A program made the translations under genes and the position numbers. DNA of 53,127 nucleotides, from positions 1 through 53,127 of the forward strand of contig JBMNRP010000018.1 of NCBI GenBank assembly GCA_050944685.1, read 5' to 3'. The notes below the pieces were generated by a model. It was not told the origin of the DNA. It ran no database searches and saw only the letters and a list, made by a program, of their open reading frames with translations. This document shows, piece by piece, positions 43,151-51,573 of this stretch; the stretch's first letter is position 1; the number at the start of each line of letters is the position of its first letter. Source of the stretch: CADBRN01 sp050944685. Its GTDB lineage: Bacteria > Bacillota > Clostridia > Lachnospirales > Lachnospiraceae.

Positions 43151-44548
43151 ATGGAAATCAGGAAACCGAAACTTGGCCTGCTGGGTTTGATGACCGGAGG
43201 ATATGAAGAAACATTTCCGGGGATTCTGGATCGCCAGTATGCGTACGCGCAGGAACTGGTGGAAACGATGTCGCCGGTGGCGGACGTAACCTTTGCGGGG
43301 ATCGGAACCGACCGGGGGAAAATTGAGGAGATCGTCAAATCATACAATGAAGCGAATCTGGATGGCATTCTGATTGTTCTTCTCGCTTATTCGCAGGGGG
43401 CGTATCTGATGCGCGCGCTTGAAAACAACCGTCTTCCCATTGCGCTCGCCGTCGTTCAGCCGGATCAGGAAGTCCTGGACGACTGGGAAGAACTGGATCT
43501 GACAGTCAATCAGGGAATTCACGGCGCCCAGGATAACGCCAACATGATAATCCGGTCGGGTTATCAATGTGAGTTCTTTGTGGGAAACCGCCACGAGGAG
43601 CCGTTCGTGCGGTTCGTGGAGGATTTCGGAAAAGCCTGCCAGACGAGAGCCAAGCTGAAAAATATGCGTGTCGGCGTTTTTTCCAGAATGTGCGGGATGG
43701 CGGATATTCTGACGGACGACAGAGCTTTTATGCAGCAGATCGGACCGGAAATCTGCCACGATACCATCGGAAGCGTTTACAGCCTGATGACTCAGGTGAC
43801 CGACGAGGAAATTGAAAAACAGATCCGTCTTGACTACGAGCGCTTTGACGTCGATCCGAAACTGTCGCATGAGTCGCATGCCATCGCGGTCAGAGAATAT
43901 TTCGGTTTCAAGAGATTCCTGGAAGAGCATCATTATGACGCTTTTACCGCGCATTTTGATCAGTTCGCGGCGGACGGGCGTTTTCGTCAGCTCCCGCTTT
44001 ACGGTGCGTCCAATCTGATGGCTGAGGGCTACGGATATGCTGCGGAAGGAGACTTTGTCTGCGCGAGCATGGTGGCGGCGGCCCACACTCTCGGCGACGG
44101 CAGGGCGAATTTCACTGAGATGTACACGATGGACTATGTGAAAAGAGCAATTATCTTCTGTCACGCGGGAGAAGGAAACTGGAACAGCGCCCGCTCAGAT
44201 ATGAAGGTCCGGCTGATTGACCGGTATCTGGGCGAAGGAGGCCTGGAGAATCCGCCGACTCACATCTTTACTCCGCAGTACGGTCCGGCGACGCTGACGT
44301 CGCTTGTATCGATCGGAGGAAACCGGTTCCGTCTGGTGTCGGCTAAGGGAGAGATTCTTCCGAAGTCGGATATGAAACGGTGCGAGATGCCCTATATTTT
44401 CTGGCGTCCCGACTCCGGAATCGAAAATTGCGTGGAAGCCTGGCTGAAAAACGGCGGAACCCATCACGAAGTCATTAACCTTGGCGACGTCTCAAGACGC
44501 TGGAAGATGCTCTGCCATATGCTGGATATCGAATACGTGGAGGTGTAA
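43151..44548 (+). CDS. L-arabinose/L-fucose isomerase-like protein
   Basis: A 465-residue member of the arabinose/fucose isomerase fold. It has the N-terminal Rossmann-like half (LGLLGLMTGGYEETFPGILD), EYFGFKRFLEEHHYDAFTAH in the middle, and a C-terminal GGTHHEVINLGDVSRRWKML segment that parallels the His-containing C-terminus of AraA. These enzymes turn an aldose into a ketose with a divalent metal. GAGGAGGT lies just upstream of ATG 43151, 14 bases after the kinase gene, so isomerase and kinase are a functional pair. Overall similarity to classical AraA is low, so a new substrate is likely. Confidence 0.82.
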   Translation: MEIRKPKLGLLGLMTGGYEETFPGILDRQYAYAQELVETMSPVADVTFAGIGTDRGKIEEIVKSYNEANLDGILIVLLAYSQGAYLMRALENNRLPIALAVVQPDQEVLDDWEELDLTVNQGIHGAQDNANMIIRSGYQCEFFVGNRHEEPFVRFVEDFGKACQTRAKLKNMRVGVFSRMCGMADILTDDRAFMQQIGPEICHDTIGSVYSLMTQVTDEEIEKQIRLDYERFDVDPKLSHESHAIAVREYFGFKRFLEEHHYDAFTAHFDQFAADGRFRQLPLYGASNLMAEGYGYAAEGDFVCASMVAAAHTLGDGRANFTEMYTMDYVKRAIIFCHAGEGNWNSARSDMKVRLIDRYLGEGGLENPPTHIFTPQYGPATLTSLVSIGGNRFRLVSAKGEILPKSDMKRCEMPYIFWRPDSGIENCVEAWLKNGGTHHEVINLGDVSRRWKMLCHMLDIEYVEV

Positions 44549-44550
44549 GT

Positions 44551-45528
44551 TTGAAGCTCAATGTAGAAAAGATGGCGTCCTACAAAAAACTGGGAAAGGC
44601 CCTGAAACTCTGGAATGACAAGATACAGGTGATTATTCCGCTGGAAATCGGTCCGAGGATCATGCACATCTCTCTGCCCGGGCGTCCGAGCGTCGTAGAG
44701 GACGAGTGCCCGCTGGAAGAAAAACTTCCGGACGGTCAGATCTACAAATTTTACGGGGGACACCGCCTCTGGCACAGCCCGGAAGCGTTTCCGAGAAGTT
44801 ACATGGCAGACAACGAGCCTCTGGAGAGCTATGAGCTGTTTGACAACGGCATCCGCCTTGTTCAGAAACAGGAAGAATGGACGCAGATGAAGAAAAGCCT
44901 GGAGCTTTACTTCGAGGAGGACGGAGGAATTCGCGTGGTGAACAGCATCACGAATAATAACGCTTGGCCGATCGAGATGGCGGTCTGGGCGCTGACCATC
45001 GGATCCCGGTCCGGGCGCGAGGTAATTCCGGTGGTTCAGAGAAACTGCGGATTGCAGACCAATACGGGTTATCGTCAGTGGGCCTATTCCCGCATGGATG
45101 ATCCGAGAGTTCACTGGGGACAGCGCTATATCGTTCTGGATAATGATCCGAAAGACGAGACAGCATTCAAGGTAGGTTACGCGAACGAATACGGCTGGAT
45201 GACGTACTTTAATCATGATCAGGTATTCGTAAAGAAATATCAGCATCAGCGGGGCAAAAAATATCCGGACATGGGATGCAGCTATGAAACGTACACGTCA
45301 TACTGGGGCGTTGAGCTGGAAAGCCTTTCTCCGCTTCAGATCGTCAAGCCGGGCAGGACCCTGACGCACGAGGAACACTGGTACGTCATGGAGAGCAAGG
45401 GTCTTCCGACATACGACGAGGATGAGATCGCCGAAAAGCTCGCTCCGATTGCGGAATATACGGGAATCGAACTTCCGATCAGCACAGGAGAGCCCTGGGA
45501 TCCGAATTTTGTGGAAGAGGATGACTGA
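44551..45528 (+). CDS. Galactose-mutarotase-like fold protein (possible DUF4380)
   Basis: A 325-residue protein without signal peptide. GGHRLWHSPEAFPRSYMADN and PIEMAVWALTIG are features I associate with cupin/mutarotase-like DUF4380 proteins of the aldose-epimerase superfamily, where a His-rich face binds a sugar. It starts at TTG 44551, two bases after the isomerase stop, with GGAGGTG as ribosome site. Being beside another mutarotase-like gene (45531-46541), it probably acts on an anomeric centre or binds the sugar. The family call is from memory of patterns and is not firm. Confidence 0.55.
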   Translation: MKLNVEKMASYKKLGKALKLWNDKIQVIIPLEIGPRIMHISLPGRPSVVEDECPLEEKLPDGQIYKFYGGHRLWHSPEAFPRSYMADNEPLESYELFDNGIRLVQKQEEWTQMKKSLELYFEEDGGIRVVNSITNNNAWPIEMAVWALTIGSRSGREVIPVVQRNCGLQTNTGYRQWAYSRMDDPRVHWGQRYIVLDNDPKDETAFKVGYANEYGWMTYFNHDQVFVKKYQHQRGKKYPDMGCSYETYTSYWGVELESLSPLQIVKPGRTLTHEEHWYVMESKGLPTYDEDEIAEKLAPIAEYTGIELPISTGEPWDPNFVEEDD

Positions 45529-45530
45529 TC

Positions 45531-46541
45531 ATGACAAAGCAGGATTGGCTGAAATATGTCGGAAACATGTCACAGGTGGCAGGAGTGACCGAACTGGTCA
45601 GCGATGCCGGTAAAACCCGCGGAATGCGTGTCTGGCATGTGAAAACGGGGAACGGGCTTGTCTTTGATCTGCTTCCGGATATGTGCATGAATATCATGGA
45701 TCTTTCCTGGAGAGGCGTCAATATCAGCTGGCAGTCCAAGAACGGATATGCGGCAGGAGTTTACGGATATCCGGTGCTCAATGAATTTGACCGTTATTTC
45801 GGAGGAGGCATGCTCTGGACATGCGGTCTGAAGAATACGGGAGGAGATTATATCGACAGTGACGGCCGTTTCCAGCATCTTCACGGAAGACTGGGCCTCA
45901 CACCCTGTGAATCCGCCTGGCACAGAGAGTGCTGGGAAGGGGATGACTATGTGATCGAGGCAGGAGGTACCGTGCGCGACAGCATTCTGACCGGACACGA
46001 TCTCGTTCTTGTCAGGACGCTGCGCGTCGGAATCAATGAGCCGTCAGTCGAGGTGGAAGATGTGATTGAGAATCAGGAACCGGAGGAACAGGAATATCTG
46101 TCTCTTTATCATTTCAATTTCGGATATCCTTTTGTCAGTCCGGGACTGGAACAGGATTACGGACAGGAAACCGAAGATGTCCTTCCGAGAACGGAAAACG
46201 CCAGAGACGGTATGGAACAGATGCTGGAAACGGAACCTCCGGTTGACGGATACGAAGAACAGTGTTTCTTCCATCATCAGAAAAGCCGGGACGGATGGTG
46301 CAGAGTAAACCTGAAAAACCGGGAACTGGGAATCGGTGTGACCCTGGAATATGAGAAGGAAAATCTGCCGATTCTGACTCAGTGGAAATCTGTTCGTTCC
46401 GGGGAGTATGTGCTGGGTGTAGAACCGGGGAATTCATATCTGAGAGGTCTGGCTGCCGAGCAGAAGGACGGCACGGTTGGACATATCAGAGGATTTGAGA
46501 AGAAAACGAACCGGCTGAGGCTGTCGTTTTCGACTCTCTGA
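45531..46541 (+). CDS. DUF4432 / aldose-1-epimerase-like protein
   Basis: A 336-residue protein of the DUF4432 group in the galactose-mutarotase-like superfamily. Typical parts are DLLPDMCMNIMDLSWRGVNI, the glycine-rich FGGGMLWTCGLKNTGG, HLHGRLGLTP with a candidate catalytic His, and YHFNFGYPFVS. Such proteins accompany operons for unusual sugars and are thought to interconvert sugar anomers or open lactone-like forms. It begins two bases after the preceding gene. No catalytic assignment is possible from sequence alone. Confidence 0.78.
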   Translation: MTKQDWLKYVGNMSQVAGVTELVSDAGKTRGMRVWHVKTGNGLVFDLLPDMCMNIMDLSWRGVNISWQSKNGYAAGVYGYPVLNEFDRYFGGGMLWTCGLKNTGGDYIDSDGRFQHLHGRLGLTPCESAWHRECWEGDDYVIEAGGTVRDSILTGHDLVLVRTLRVGINEPSVEVEDVIENQEPEEQEYLSLYHFNFGYPFVSPGLEQDYGQETEDVLPRTENARDGMEQMLETEPPVDGYEEQCFFHHQKSRDGWCRVNLKNRELGIGVTLEYEKENLPILTQWKSVRSGEYVLGVEPGNSYLRGLAAEQKDGTVGHIRGFEKKTNRLRLSFSTL

Positions 46542-46559
46542 AAAAAATCTCCGGTCGGA

Positions 46560-46587
46560 TCGCCATGAAGTATTTCAGATATGGCGA
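46560..46587 (+). other. Intercistronic hairpin
   Basis: TCGCCAT (46560-46566) and ATGGCGA (46581-46587) form a 7-bp stem with a 14-base loop in the gap before the flavoprotein module. No T run follows. Confidence 0.4.
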
Positions 46588-46612
46588 AATCATTGGATAG
46601 AGGTGAGAAACG

Positions 46613-47905
46613 TTGAGAAAACCAATAAAAAGTGCGGACATCGTAATTATCGGCGGCGGAGTTATGGGTACGGCAACGGCGTATGAGCTGACAAAAGCCG
46701 GAATGGACGTTGTCCTTTGTGAGATGCGGAATCTCGGATCCGGAGCGTCCGGGCGCTGCGGCGGTATGATCTGCCACTGCTACGGCAGGGAAAATAATCT
46801 GGACAAAGCGACAGAGCGACTGAAAATTACGCGTTACAATACGAAAATGCTTCAGAAGACCCAGGAAGAGCTGGATATTGATTATCATGTCAGAATTACC
46901 GGCCTTCTCGATGTCTGGATCAATGAAAAAGAAGCGGAAGAAGGAAAGCGGCTCTATGAGCTGGAGCGCTCGCAGGGTCTGACGACGGATCATGATATTA
47001 AACTGCTTGACAAGAAAGAAACGCTTTCCGTGATGCCGACGCTGAATCCCGATCTGGTTGTCGGATCGAGATTCCGCCCGGAGGACGGAAATCTTTCTCC
47101 GTATCAGCTGTGTGCCTCTCTCGGATTCGGAGCACAGAAAAAAGGCGCGACGATCATGACTCATACGAAAGTCAATAAGATCGTTGTGGAAAAAGGCCGT
47201 ATCTGCGGAGTTGAAACAGACAAGGGATATATCGCATGCAAATGGGTAATGAACGCCACCAACGGATGGGCGGCCCAGTTCGGGGAAGAGACAAAAATGA
47301 TCACTCCGATCCGGGAGTGTGCATGCGTGACCGAAGCGATCGGACCTGTCCCGCCGATGCCGTTTGAAATGCAGTATAACGGGCAGTTTGCATACGGCGG
47401 TACCCAGACGGCTGCCGGAAATCTGACGATCGGCGGACCGGCTCATCCGAGAGACAAACGGATCGGATTCTACAATGAGACGATTTATATGGACGAGGTT
47501 CGCAGACTGGCCGGGTATGTGTCGGGCATTTTCCCGAGACTGAAAAATCTGAAGATGATCCGTGCCTGGATCGGAACGATGGGATTCACCCCGGATGCAC
47601 AGCCGATCGTGGGAAAATCCACTCTGGTGGAAGGATACCTGATCGCGGCCGGCTTTGTCGCGGGAATTTCCTGGCCGTTTTCAACTGCGAGAATCATGAA
47701 AGAACTGATCGAGTACGGCGAAGTGAAGTGGGATATCGATATGTCGCTGTATGATCCCGGACGCTTCCTGAACAATGAAAAATATGCTTCCTTCAAATGG
47801 CCGTATCCCCGCGATATCGGAATTTCCGGCGATTATTCATGGGCATTCAAGCAGGGAAAGGCCGACAATTTCAAGATCCCGTACGATCTGACGGCAAAAC
47901 GCTGA
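46613..47905 (+). CDS. DAO-family FAD-dependent oxidoreductase (HcnC/opine-oxidase-like)
   Basis: A 430-residue flavoprotein with the FAD motif IVIIGGGVMGTATAYELTKA (residues 10-29) and SGASGRCGG, typical of the sarcosine oxidase/glycine oxidase/HcnC branch of the DAO superfamily, which oxidises C-N bonds of amino acids, opines or amines. The C-terminal AWIGTMGFTPDAQPIVGKST motif is also standard. The four following genes supply [2Fe-2S], NAD/FAD, ferredoxin and BFD-like subunits, matching multi-subunit dehydrogenases such as archaeal L-proline dehydrogenase and HcnABC. It starts with TTG at 46613 after GAGGTGAG. This raises the possibility that the pathway substrate contains an amine. Confidence 0.85.
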   Translation: MRKPIKSADIVIIGGGVMGTATAYELTKAGMDVVLCEMRNLGSGASGRCGGMICHCYGRENNLDKATERLKITRYNTKMLQKTQEELDIDYHVRITGLLDVWINEKEAEEGKRLYELERSQGLTTDHDIKLLDKKETLSVMPTLNPDLVVGSRFRPEDGNLSPYQLCASLGFGAQKKGATIMTHTKVNKIVVEKGRICGVETDKGYIACKWVMNATNGWAAQFGEETKMITPIRECACVTEAIGPVPPMPFEMQYNGQFAYGGTQTAAGNLTIGGPAHPRDKRIGFYNETIYMDEVRRLAGYVSGIFPRLKNLKMIRAWIGTMGFTPDAQPIVGKSTLVEGYLIAAGFVAGISWPFSTARIMKELIEYGEVKWDIDMSLYDPGRFLNNEKYASFKWPYPRDIGISGDYSWAFKQGKADNFKIPYDLTAKR

Positions 47906-47916
47906 GGAGGTAGGAA

Positions 47917-48249
47917 ATGAATTATCGAGTTGAAGAACATCCGATTTTCGGAGAAATCAAACACGGAAAAAAAGTTACGATATATCTTGGGGATCAGCCG
48001 ATTCCGGCATATGAAGACGACACGATAGCCGCCGCCTTGTGGGCGCAGGGTATCCGTGTATCCCGCTATTCGCCCAAACGGTGCGAGGCGAGGGGACTTT
48101 TCTGTGCGATCGGGTACTGTTCGGATTGTCTGATGACAGTAGACGGTGTGCCGAATACCCGGACATGCGTCACGCCGGTGCGCGACGGAATGCGGGTTGA
48201 GATCCAGAACGGTCACGGCGACTGGAGCGCGATGAAAAAACCCGAGTGA
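47917..48249 (+). CDS. (2Fe-2S)-binding small subunit (HcnA-like)
   Basis: A 110-residue protein of the HcnA/SoxX ferredoxin-like family. Cysteines at RCEARGLFCAIGYCSDC and later TRTCVTPV are consistent with a plant-type [2Fe-2S] cluster. It would relay electrons between the DAO-type subunit and the NAD/FAD subunit. GAGGAGGT precedes the ATG; the gene lies 11 bases behind the flavoprotein. Confidence 0.87.
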   Translation: MNYRVEEHPIFGEIKHGKKVTIYLGDQPIPAYEDDTIAAALWAQGIRVSRYSPKRCEARGLFCAIGYCSDCLMTVDGVPNTRTCVTPVRDGMRVEIQNGHGDWSAMKKPE

Positions 48250-48316
48250 CGTGCGGGTGTATCCGTTGCGGTGTCTGAATTGAATATCTAATCTACAGGA
48301 AAGGATTGGTAATACC

Positions 48317-49408
48317 ATGAGTAAGAAAAAATACTGCGATATCGCAGTGATCGGCGGCGGTCCGGCCGGACTTTCCGCGGCCTATGAAGCGGCGATCAGC
48401 GGCGCGCGCGTGGTACTGGTGGACGAGAACAAGGTTCTCGGGGGACAGCTGTTCAAACAGATTCATAAATTCTTCGGGTCGAAAGAGCATCACGCCGGGA
48501 CCAGAGGATTTCACATCGCAGAAGAGCTGGTTCAGAATATCAAAGACTCAAATGTGGAATATTATACGGATGCGATTGCGTGGGGAATCAACCCCGGATA
48601 TCAGATCGGCGTGACGGTCGGAGGAATGGATACTTTTATCCTGGAGCCGAAAAAAGTGATTATCGCGACCGGTGCGGCGGAGAATACGCTGGCATTTCCC
48701 GGAAGCACGCTGCCGGGAATCATCGGCGCGGGAGCTGCGCAGACGCTCGTGAATATACGGAAGGTCCGTCCGGGAAACCGCGTGGTTGTCGTGGGCTCGG
48801 GGAACGTCGGATTAATCGTTTCTTATCAGCTCATGCAGGCGGGCATCGATGTAATCGCGCTTGTGGAAGCCGCTCCTTCTATCGGCGGATATATGGTTCA
48901 TGCCTCGAAAATCAGGCGTGCCGGAGTGAAAATCATGACCAGCACGACGATCACGAAAGCGGAAGGAAAAGACGGCGTCGAGCGTGTTCATATTGCAAAG
49001 GTGGATGAAAAATTCCAGCCGATTCCCGGGACAGAACAGACGGTGGACTGTGATCTGGTCGCGATCGCGGTCGGCCTGCATCCGATGGCGGATCTCTGTA
49101 TGATGCTCGGATGCGAGACAACATTCCATAAAGGACTGGGAGGCTTTGTCGCCCGGCATGACAAAAATATGGAGACCTCTCTCCACGGCGTGTATGTCGC
49201 CGGAGACGTATCGAGTATTGAGGAGGCGTCCGTTGCAATCGAGGAGGGAAAACTCGCGGGCATCGCTGCCGCCGAAGCCCTCGGATATATTCCGAAGAAC
49301 ATGGCAGAGGAACTGAAGGATGCCGCGCACGCAGGACTTTCCGATCTCCGCAGCGGAGAGCGCGGCGAGAAGATCGCTTCCTTCAAGCAGGAAATTATGT
49401 ACGATTGA
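48317..49408 (+). CDS. NAD(P)/FAD-dependent oxidoreductase (HcnB-like)
   Basis: A 363-residue pyridine-nucleotide oxidoreductase with FAD motif IAVIGGGPAGLSAAYEAA (residues 8-25), NAD motif VVVVGSGNVGLIVSYQLM (about 155-172) and GVYVAGDVSSIEEASVAIEE near 295. It lacks the C-terminal [2Fe-2S] domain that HcnB has; that domain is a separate gene here (49940-50233). It probably forms the electron-output subunit of the module. AGGAAAGG lies upstream of the ATG. Confidence 0.87.
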   Translation: MSKKKYCDIAVIGGGPAGLSAAYEAAISGARVVLVDENKVLGGQLFKQIHKFFGSKEHHAGTRGFHIAEELVQNIKDSNVEYYTDAIAWGINPGYQIGVTVGGMDTFILEPKKVIIATGAAENTLAFPGSTLPGIIGAGAAQTLVNIRKVRPGNRVVVVGSGNVGLIVSYQLMQAGIDVIALVEAAPSIGGYMVHASKIRRAGVKIMTSTTITKAEGKDGVERVHIAKVDEKFQPIPGTEQTVDCDLVAIAVGLHPMADLCMMLGCETTFHKGLGGFVARHDKNMETSLHGVYVAGDVSSIEEASVAIEEGKLAGIAAAEALGYIPKNMAEELKDAAHAGLSDLRSGERGEKIASFKQEIMYD

Positions 49409-49421
49409 GAGGTGAGAAAGT

Positions 49422-49937
49422 ATGCTGAAAGAATGTAAAAAAGACGGCGTTCTGACAAAAGAGGTTCTCAGCCAGATTCCGGGATATCGGATGGACGCGG
49501 TTTATGCGGCCAAGGGGCCGGTTGTGGTCATTGAGTGCGCGGAGCATATTCCGTGCAATCCCTGCGCCACTTCCTGCCCGCAGCATGCGATTACCGTGGG
49601 AGAACCGATTACCAATCTTCCGTCGGTAGATCCGGAAAAGTGTGTCGGCTGCGGTATGTGCGTAGCGGTGTGCCCCGGACTTGCCATTTTTCTCCTGAAT
49701 GCGCATTTCGCGGAGGGACGGGGCTCGCTGACATTTGCATATGAATATCTCCCTGTTCCGAAGAAGGGTGATATTGTGCGCGCGGTAAACCGTGTCGGAG
49801 AATATGTATGTGATGCGGTCGTGGAAAAGGTTGTCTGCGTGCCGGCTTATGACCAGACGAGAGTTATGACGATCTCTTTCCCGGTCGAATATCTGGAAGA
49901 AGTAAGAGCCATCGAGCGTAAGAAGGGAGCGGACTGA
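49422..49937 (+). CDS. 4Fe-4S ferredoxin-type subunit
   Basis: A 171-residue iron-sulfur protein with two clusters: ECAEHIPCNPCATSCP (residues about 38-53) and KCVGCGMCVAVCPG (about 72-85). The rest is a small domain without known motif. It resembles the ferredoxin subunit of archaeal proline dehydrogenase-type complexes, and would carry electrons to or from a soluble ferredoxin. GAGAGGTGAG precedes ATG 49422. Confidence 0.88.
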   Translation: MLKECKKDGVLTKEVLSQIPGYRMDAVYAAKGPVVVIECAEHIPCNPCATSCPQHAITVGEPITNLPSVDPEKCVGCGMCVAVCPGLAIFLLNAHFAEGRGSLTFAYEYLPVPKKGDIVRAVNRVGEYVCDAVVEKVVCVPAYDQTRVMTISFPVEYLEEVRAIERKKGAD

Positions 49938-49939
49938 TA

Positions 49940-50233
49940 ATGAGTGATGAATGCAAATGCCGCAAAGACGGCGATGATGTTGTGATCTGCCGCTGTGAGG
50001 AGATCACGAAAGCTGCCATTGAAGAGGCAATCCGGAACGGATGTCACGATCTGGACGCGGTTAAGCGCGCGACTCGCGCCGGGATGGGCATGTGTCAGTC
50101 CAAGAGCTGCTCCACGGTTATTGCCCGTATGATTTCCCAGATAGCGGGAGTCCCGGCTTCTGAAGTGAAGCCGTTTACGAAACGTCCGCCGCTTCGTCCG
50201 ATCAGCGTAGACGCGCTGACTGACAAGGACTGA
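49940..50233 (+). CDS. BFD-like [2Fe-2S] subunit
   Basis: A 97-residue bacterioferritin-associated-ferredoxin-like protein. CRC at residues 18-20 (VICRCEEITKAAIEEAIRNG) and CQSKSC near 51-56 provide four cluster ligands. It matches the C-terminal domain of the GlpA-like protein at 28850-30307, so the same domain is fused in one module and free in the other. The gene starts two bases after the ferredoxin gene stops. Confidence 0.88.
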   Translation: MSDECKCRKDGDDVVICRCEEITKAAIEEAIRNGCHDLDAVKRATRAGMGMCQSKSCSTVIARMISQIAGVPASEVKPFTKRPPLRPISVDALTDKD

Positions 50234-50249
50234 AACAGAACAGAGAATT

Positions 50250-50281
50250 CCGGGATCTTCCCTGAGTCCGGAAGGTCCCGG
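50250..50281 (+). other. Strong intercistronic hairpin before the TPI-like gene
   Basis: CCGGGATCTTCC (50250-50261) pairs along its whole length with GGAAGGTCCCGG (50270-50281), one T-G pair, 8-base loop. No T run follows, so an mRNA stability or attenuation role is more likely than termination. Confidence 0.5.
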
Positions 50282-50332
50282 AGTAAATCGGATATCGGAT
50301 GAAGATCGGTACAGACGGGAGGCGTAAAGCCC

Positions 50333-51052
50333 ATGAAAAGAAAGATAAGGGTGCCGTTTTTTGAAATAGGCGTAAAAAATTATTTATACGGAGACGAAGT
50401 TCTGAAACTTGCGGTTGCCGCGGACCGGGCGGCGGAAAAATACGATATTGATGTGATGTTTATCGCACCGTATGCGGATATTCGAAGGGTGTCGGAAAAG
50501 ACGAAAAACCTTATTATCATTGCCCCGTATATGGATATTCTTCCCCCCGGCCGGGGCATGGCGGATGTTCTGCCGGAATCCCTGAAAGCCGCAGGAGCAG
50601 AAGGAGTCTGTATCAATCACTGTGAGCGCCCCATGACTCTGGAAGCGATCCGGAAAACGATACAGCGGGCAAATGACCTGGAAATGCTTTCGTTTGCCTG
50701 CGCGGACACCATATCGGAAGCAAAAGCGATCGCCCAGTTTCATCCGGACATCATTAATCCGGAACCGACAGAACTGATCGGTCAGGCAGATTCAGAACAC
50801 GATTTATCCTACGTGGAAGGTTCTATCCGGGCAGTAAAAGAAGTATTCCGTGATATTCTCGTGGAGCAGGCGGCCGGAATTTCTTCGCCCGGTCAGGTTT
50901 ATGAGCTGATCCGTATCGGAGCGGAGGGAGTGGGCGCCGCTTCCGGAATCTGCTGCGCAGAGGACCCGGCCGGCATGGCAGCTTCAATGATTGAAAGCGT
51001 GAGAAAAGCGCTGGACGATATGAGAGAAGAAGCCGGAAAGGAATGTGTATGA
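50333..51052 (+). CDS. Triose-phosphate-isomerase-family protein
   Basis: A 239-residue TIM-barrel protein similar in length and pattern to archaeal-type triosephosphate isomerase: FEIGVKNYLYGDEVLKLA at the N-terminus, CINHCERPM, INPEPTELIG and GVGAASGICCAEDP as phosphate loop. Members in catabolic operons include tetrulose-phosphate isomerases of erythritol/threitol pathways, so a C3 or C4 sugar phosphate is a sensible guess. The expected catalytic Glu is likely in INPEPTELIG. GGGAGG stands 10 bases before the ATG, and its last codons overlap the start of the second YjbQ gene. Confidence 0.8.
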   Translation: MKRKIRVPFFEIGVKNYLYGDEVLKLAVAADRAAEKYDIDVMFIAPYADIRRVSEKTKNLIIIAPYMDILPPGRGMADVLPESLKAAGAEGVCINHCERPMTLEAIRKTIQRANDLEMLSFACADTISEAKAIAQFHPDIINPEPTELIGQADSEHDLSYVEGSIRAVKEVFRDILVEQAAGISSPGQVYELIRIGAEGVGAASGICCAEDPAGMAASMIESVRKALDDMREEAGKECV

Positions 51053-51543
51053 TTTACAGGGAATCAGTGAAAGTGCTGTCAGAAGACCGCAGGGTGACAT
51101 TTCACGATGTGACCCGGAGCGTAAAGGATATTGTCGCGAGATCCGGCATTCGCAACGGTGTCGTCGTCGTATATTCTCATCATACGACGTGCAGTGTCAT
51201 TACGGACGAATACGCTTTTGATATGTCTATGACAGGGCTGGAGACGCTCCAGCAGGATCTGGTGGACGTCATGGAAAAACTGGCACCGACCTGCAGAAGA
51301 GATCATCAGTATCTGCACCCGGGGCCAAAGGCCATTGCCTTTGCCGCGGAGCACGATGAAAATCTGTTTTGCTGTCATAACACGGACGCACATCTGCGTT
51401 CTTCCATTATCGGACGAAGCGCGACAATTGTCATTATTGACGGAAATATTGATCTTGGAGAGTTCGGCCATATCGAATTTGTTGACTGGGATCAGACGAG
51501 GGCGCGGGAGAGAACCGTTCAGGTTCAGGTCCTCGGGGAGTAG
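51049..51543 (+). CDS. YjbQ-family (UPF0047) protein, copy 2
   Basis: A 164-residue paralog of the protein at 41135-41632, with VVYSHHTTCSVITDE, QYLHPGPKA and NTDAHLRSS conserved, including all three His positions. It begins at ATG 51049 inside the stop of the preceding gene (ATGA overlap), with AAAGGA 6 bases upstream; ATG 51043 would leave no gap to that site. Two divergent copies in one operon suggest two reactions or two subunits of one enzyme. Confidence 0.88.
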   Translation: MIYRESVKVLSEDRRVTFHDVTRSVKDIVARSGIRNGVVVVYSHHTTCSVITDEYAFDMSMTGLETLQQDLVDVMEKLAPTCRRDHQYLHPGPKAIAFAAEHDENLFCCHNTDAHLRSSIIGRSATIVIIDGNIDLGEFGHIEFVDWDQTRARERTVQVQVLGE

Positions 51544-51573
51544 AAAATCATAAAAGAGAGGAGGCGATCGCTT

